64,000 nt of DNA, taken from NCBI RefSeq assembly GCF_040869045.1, contig NC_090319.1:360237739-360301738 (forward strand), read 5' to 3'. The stretch comes from Eurosta solidaginis. Lineage: Eukaryota; Arthropoda; Insecta; Diptera; Tephritidae. The notes beneath the pieces are model-generated. The model was not told where the DNA came from and did not search any database. It saw nothing but the letters and a program-made list of their open reading frames with translations. Position numbers and translations under genes: made by a program. This document shows, piece after piece, positions 61,847 to 64,000 of the stretch. Every line of letters starts with the position of its first letter. Within the stretch, counting starts at the first letter, position 1.

Positions 61847-63907
61847 TTATGAAACAACACGCCTCGATTTTTTTACAGTAACACCTGGGGTACGAAGTCT
61901 CTCAGAAGCTTCATCGGTAGCAAGTTTTTGAACTTTAACACGTGTGGTTGGGGTACCATTTTCGCTCTTCTGTGTCTTCGAATATCCATTTGAGCTCCGC
62001 GTTGATTTGGAGCTGCTTTGGCCTTGATTTACTGAACTGGGTGTATCTGTTGCTGGTGCTTTCTTTTTACGTTTTACATTAACTACAACATTAGCATCCA
62101 TGCTAACATCTAGTTCAAAATTGAATTCATAAGTTTTACCTGTACGTGGTACAGGCGTTGTATTATCATTGATAATAGTTTTTCCTGGACGCGTAGCTGA
62201 CACCGATATGGCTGGGCTAAAATTTATATTAGCTCTTGCAGCTAACGGAGTGGAACGTGTATGCGTAGTACCCGATGAGGCATTTGGTGTGGCAGAACTT
62301 TTGCTTGTGGTAGCTTCGCTTGTTGTAGCCTTTGCTTTCTTTTGCAATGGCGAGTTGCGTGTTGTTTTTGTTGGTGAGCAAGACGACGAACGGCGCTTAC
62401 GATTAGGTGTTGTTTTTGTTGGTACGTTTGGAGTAGTGACCTTGCGTTGTGTAGGGGTGGATTTGTGTTTTGTTGGGGTTAACCTGTGTGGTGAAGTCTT
62501 AGGCTTCATTTTAGCTGGACTTACTGCACTCTTTGGAATGGTTTTCAATATTTTTTGTGGTGCTTTTTTAACTGGTTTCTTTTCTTCAAATATGACATCA
62601 TCATCATCGTCGTCACTTGCACATAATTCCACTGATGTATCTAATGTTGTGGTGTGACGTTTTCCTAATACTTTAGAACGTGCTTTGCTTGTCGAAGGGG
62701 CCGAATTATTATTGTTTTTCGTAGTAAACTGTAATTCTCCTGAATTAGGTATTTTCATTGTTTTCAAAGCATTATTGAATATTTTGCGACAGCGGTCGTA
62801 GTCTGGCTTTTCATTATATTCCAGTTTGGCAACATATTTCATATATTCGGCTATAGCATCTGAAATTAAAAAAAAAAAATTCTTACACATATTCTACATA
62901 TTACTCATAAGTCATCAGTGTCCCACCTGGCACACCTTTAGCGTATGCAAGTTTCAAAGAATTGTTAATATCTGCCATGAAATCTTCCTTCGCTTTTTGT
63001 ACTTTAGTAGGTACCGTCAAAAGGTTATCTTTTACCCATGGTAATTGGCCACCTGACCACTCAATTATATTGTATCCTAATATTTCGAAATCTGCCCGCA
63101 TTGTTGGTACACCCAAATGGGCATCACGTGAGGTATACTCTATTGTACCATTATGCATTTTCTTTGGATCCGGTTTGAATTCCTTTGTCGTATAATGTGA
63201 TGCTAAGCCATAGTCAACTAAATATGCTTGCCCATTATCTTCTCTGCCAAAACCTAATAGTATATTGGCGGCTTTTAAATCAGCATGTACGTAACCACAT
63301 GAATGTATAAACTCATACACATCTAACATCTGTATGGACAGCCTGTATATTGTACCCTCTGGCATGCGTTTTTCATTTGCTAAAATATATTTGGAAATAT
63401 CGCTACCATAACGTGGCATAACAATAAAGCGATGTTTTATTCCTTTAAGTTCAACCGAACCATTACCGATCATATATGGCATTCCAAGGGATTTTAAACC
63501 ATGTTCTCGTTGAAATCTTTTAATATCTTCCAGTTTAGCATTACGCATGTAAAAATGCATTTCAACAAACAGTGGACCATTTCCATGTGGCTCCTATAAA
63601 ATAAGTATAAAAACTCAGTTTTTCTACTTACATTTATATTTTTTGCATCACTTACACACTTAACAACATAATTGTAATTCTTTTCACCAGCCCGACATGC
63701 GCAATAAATCTCGCCAAATCCCCCAGTACCAATAGAAGCTCCTATAGTCCATTGAGTTTTGGATAGATCAGTAAGAATTGTACCTTCAGCAATCTTCTCG
63801 GGCATCGCATATAATTTATTGTGTTTGGGTGCAGCTGGTTTTTTTGCAGCTCTGCCGGATACAACAGCCCCTGCTGAAGTAACTTTTGTTTTCACCGCCC
63901 TTGACAT
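61847..63907 (-). CDS. ball: Ballchen / nucleosomal histone kinase 1 (VRK-family kinase)
   Basis: Exons 63907-63656, 63593-62927 and 62859-61847 (62-nt and 67-nt introns, GTAAGT and GTGGGA donors) give 643 residues in phase. The kinase domain is N-terminal: glycine loop IGTGGFGEIY (59-68), ATP Lys83 in VVK, catalytic HADLKAAN (187-194), and DYG (211-213) in place of DFG as in VRKs. KMHNGTIEYTSRDAHLGVP follows. The long C-terminal half is Ser/Thr/Lys/Pro-rich and basic, with a conserved KTYEFNFELDVSMDANVVVN segment near residue 570. Family role: phosphorylates histone H2A and BAF, needed for meiotic chromosome organisation and germline stem cells. A 38-nt intron reading from 63631 is possible, but the GTAAGTGA donor at 63655 restores the expected VVKC-EPHGNGPLF. 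Confidence 0.94.
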
Positions 63908-64000
63908 TCTTCCAAATACTTGTTTATAATTTATAATGTAACAATTTATCTCTCAAACCCGCCAAATTCTTGGAGAATGCTTTATTTTCAAATTTCGCTT

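Noticed and set aside
62169..62657. 162-codon plus-strand frame opposite ball
   Set aside because: Exactly antisense to the conserved ball C-terminal exon, with no own family features.
63594..63631. 38-nt intron in ball
   Set aside because: Too short, and it would add VSDAKNIN. The stronger donor at 63655 gives 62 nt and the family sequence.

Overview
This is a window of a fly nuclear genome, most likely a tephritid fruit fly or a close relative. That placement is an inference. The protein genes are fly-like (me31B, ballchen and Lerp resemble their Drosophila counterparts closely). Introns are either about 60-70 nt or enormous, and the DNA is AT-rich and crowded with nested transposons.

Four host genes are supported. 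(1) Lerp, a lysosomal enzyme receptor with MRH (CI-MPR-type) repeats, is on the minus strand. Eight coding exons run from a signal-peptide exon at 47161 down to 6603, in consistent splice phase; the 3' half of the gene lies beyond base 1. (2) me31B (DDX6-family DEAD-box helicase) is on the minus strand at 33197-31809. It is uninterrupted and sits inside the 16.4-kb first coding intron of Lerp, in the same orientation. (3) IntS12 (Integrator subunit 12, PHD finger) is on the plus strand at 59833-60903. (4) ballchen/NHK-1 (VRK-family kinase) is on the minus strand at 63907-61847 with three exons, tail-to-tail with IntS12.

Nearly everything else is mobile DNA. 1-4 kb: Gag end of an LTR retrotransposon with a hAT MITE and a composite SINE-like insert. 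4-13.4 kb: fold-back elements, SINEs, solo LTRs and a Helitron-like minisatellite element, around Lerp exons 8 and 7. 13.4-18.3 kb: non-LTR fragments, a 0.5-kb fold-back and a Pif1-like helicase remnant. 18.4-28.5 kb: Lerp exons 6 and 5, separated by non-LTR copies, a CACTA-like transposon and a Harbinger-like element with nested SINEs, a solo LTR and a MITE. 28.3-30.7 kb: Lerp exons 5 to 2 with a jockey-like fragment. 34-47 kb (Lerp intron 1 beyond me31B): hAT, Harbinger-like and Helitron-like elements. 47.5-59.5 kb: inverted and tandem repeats, then a four-level nest of transposons that includes the start of a HARBI1-like transposase.

The best-supported unusual material is the nested insertion record: many target-site duplications can be read exactly, which gives relative ages. 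I did not find a clearly new biological system. The strongest candidates for something undescribed are the Helitron-like element with its expandable ~130-bp repeat, the TIR family beginning CACCCCTATT, and the terminal-direct-repeat insert at 1388-1938. All family names for mobile elements are from termini, target duplications and recognisable protein fragments, not from a database search.
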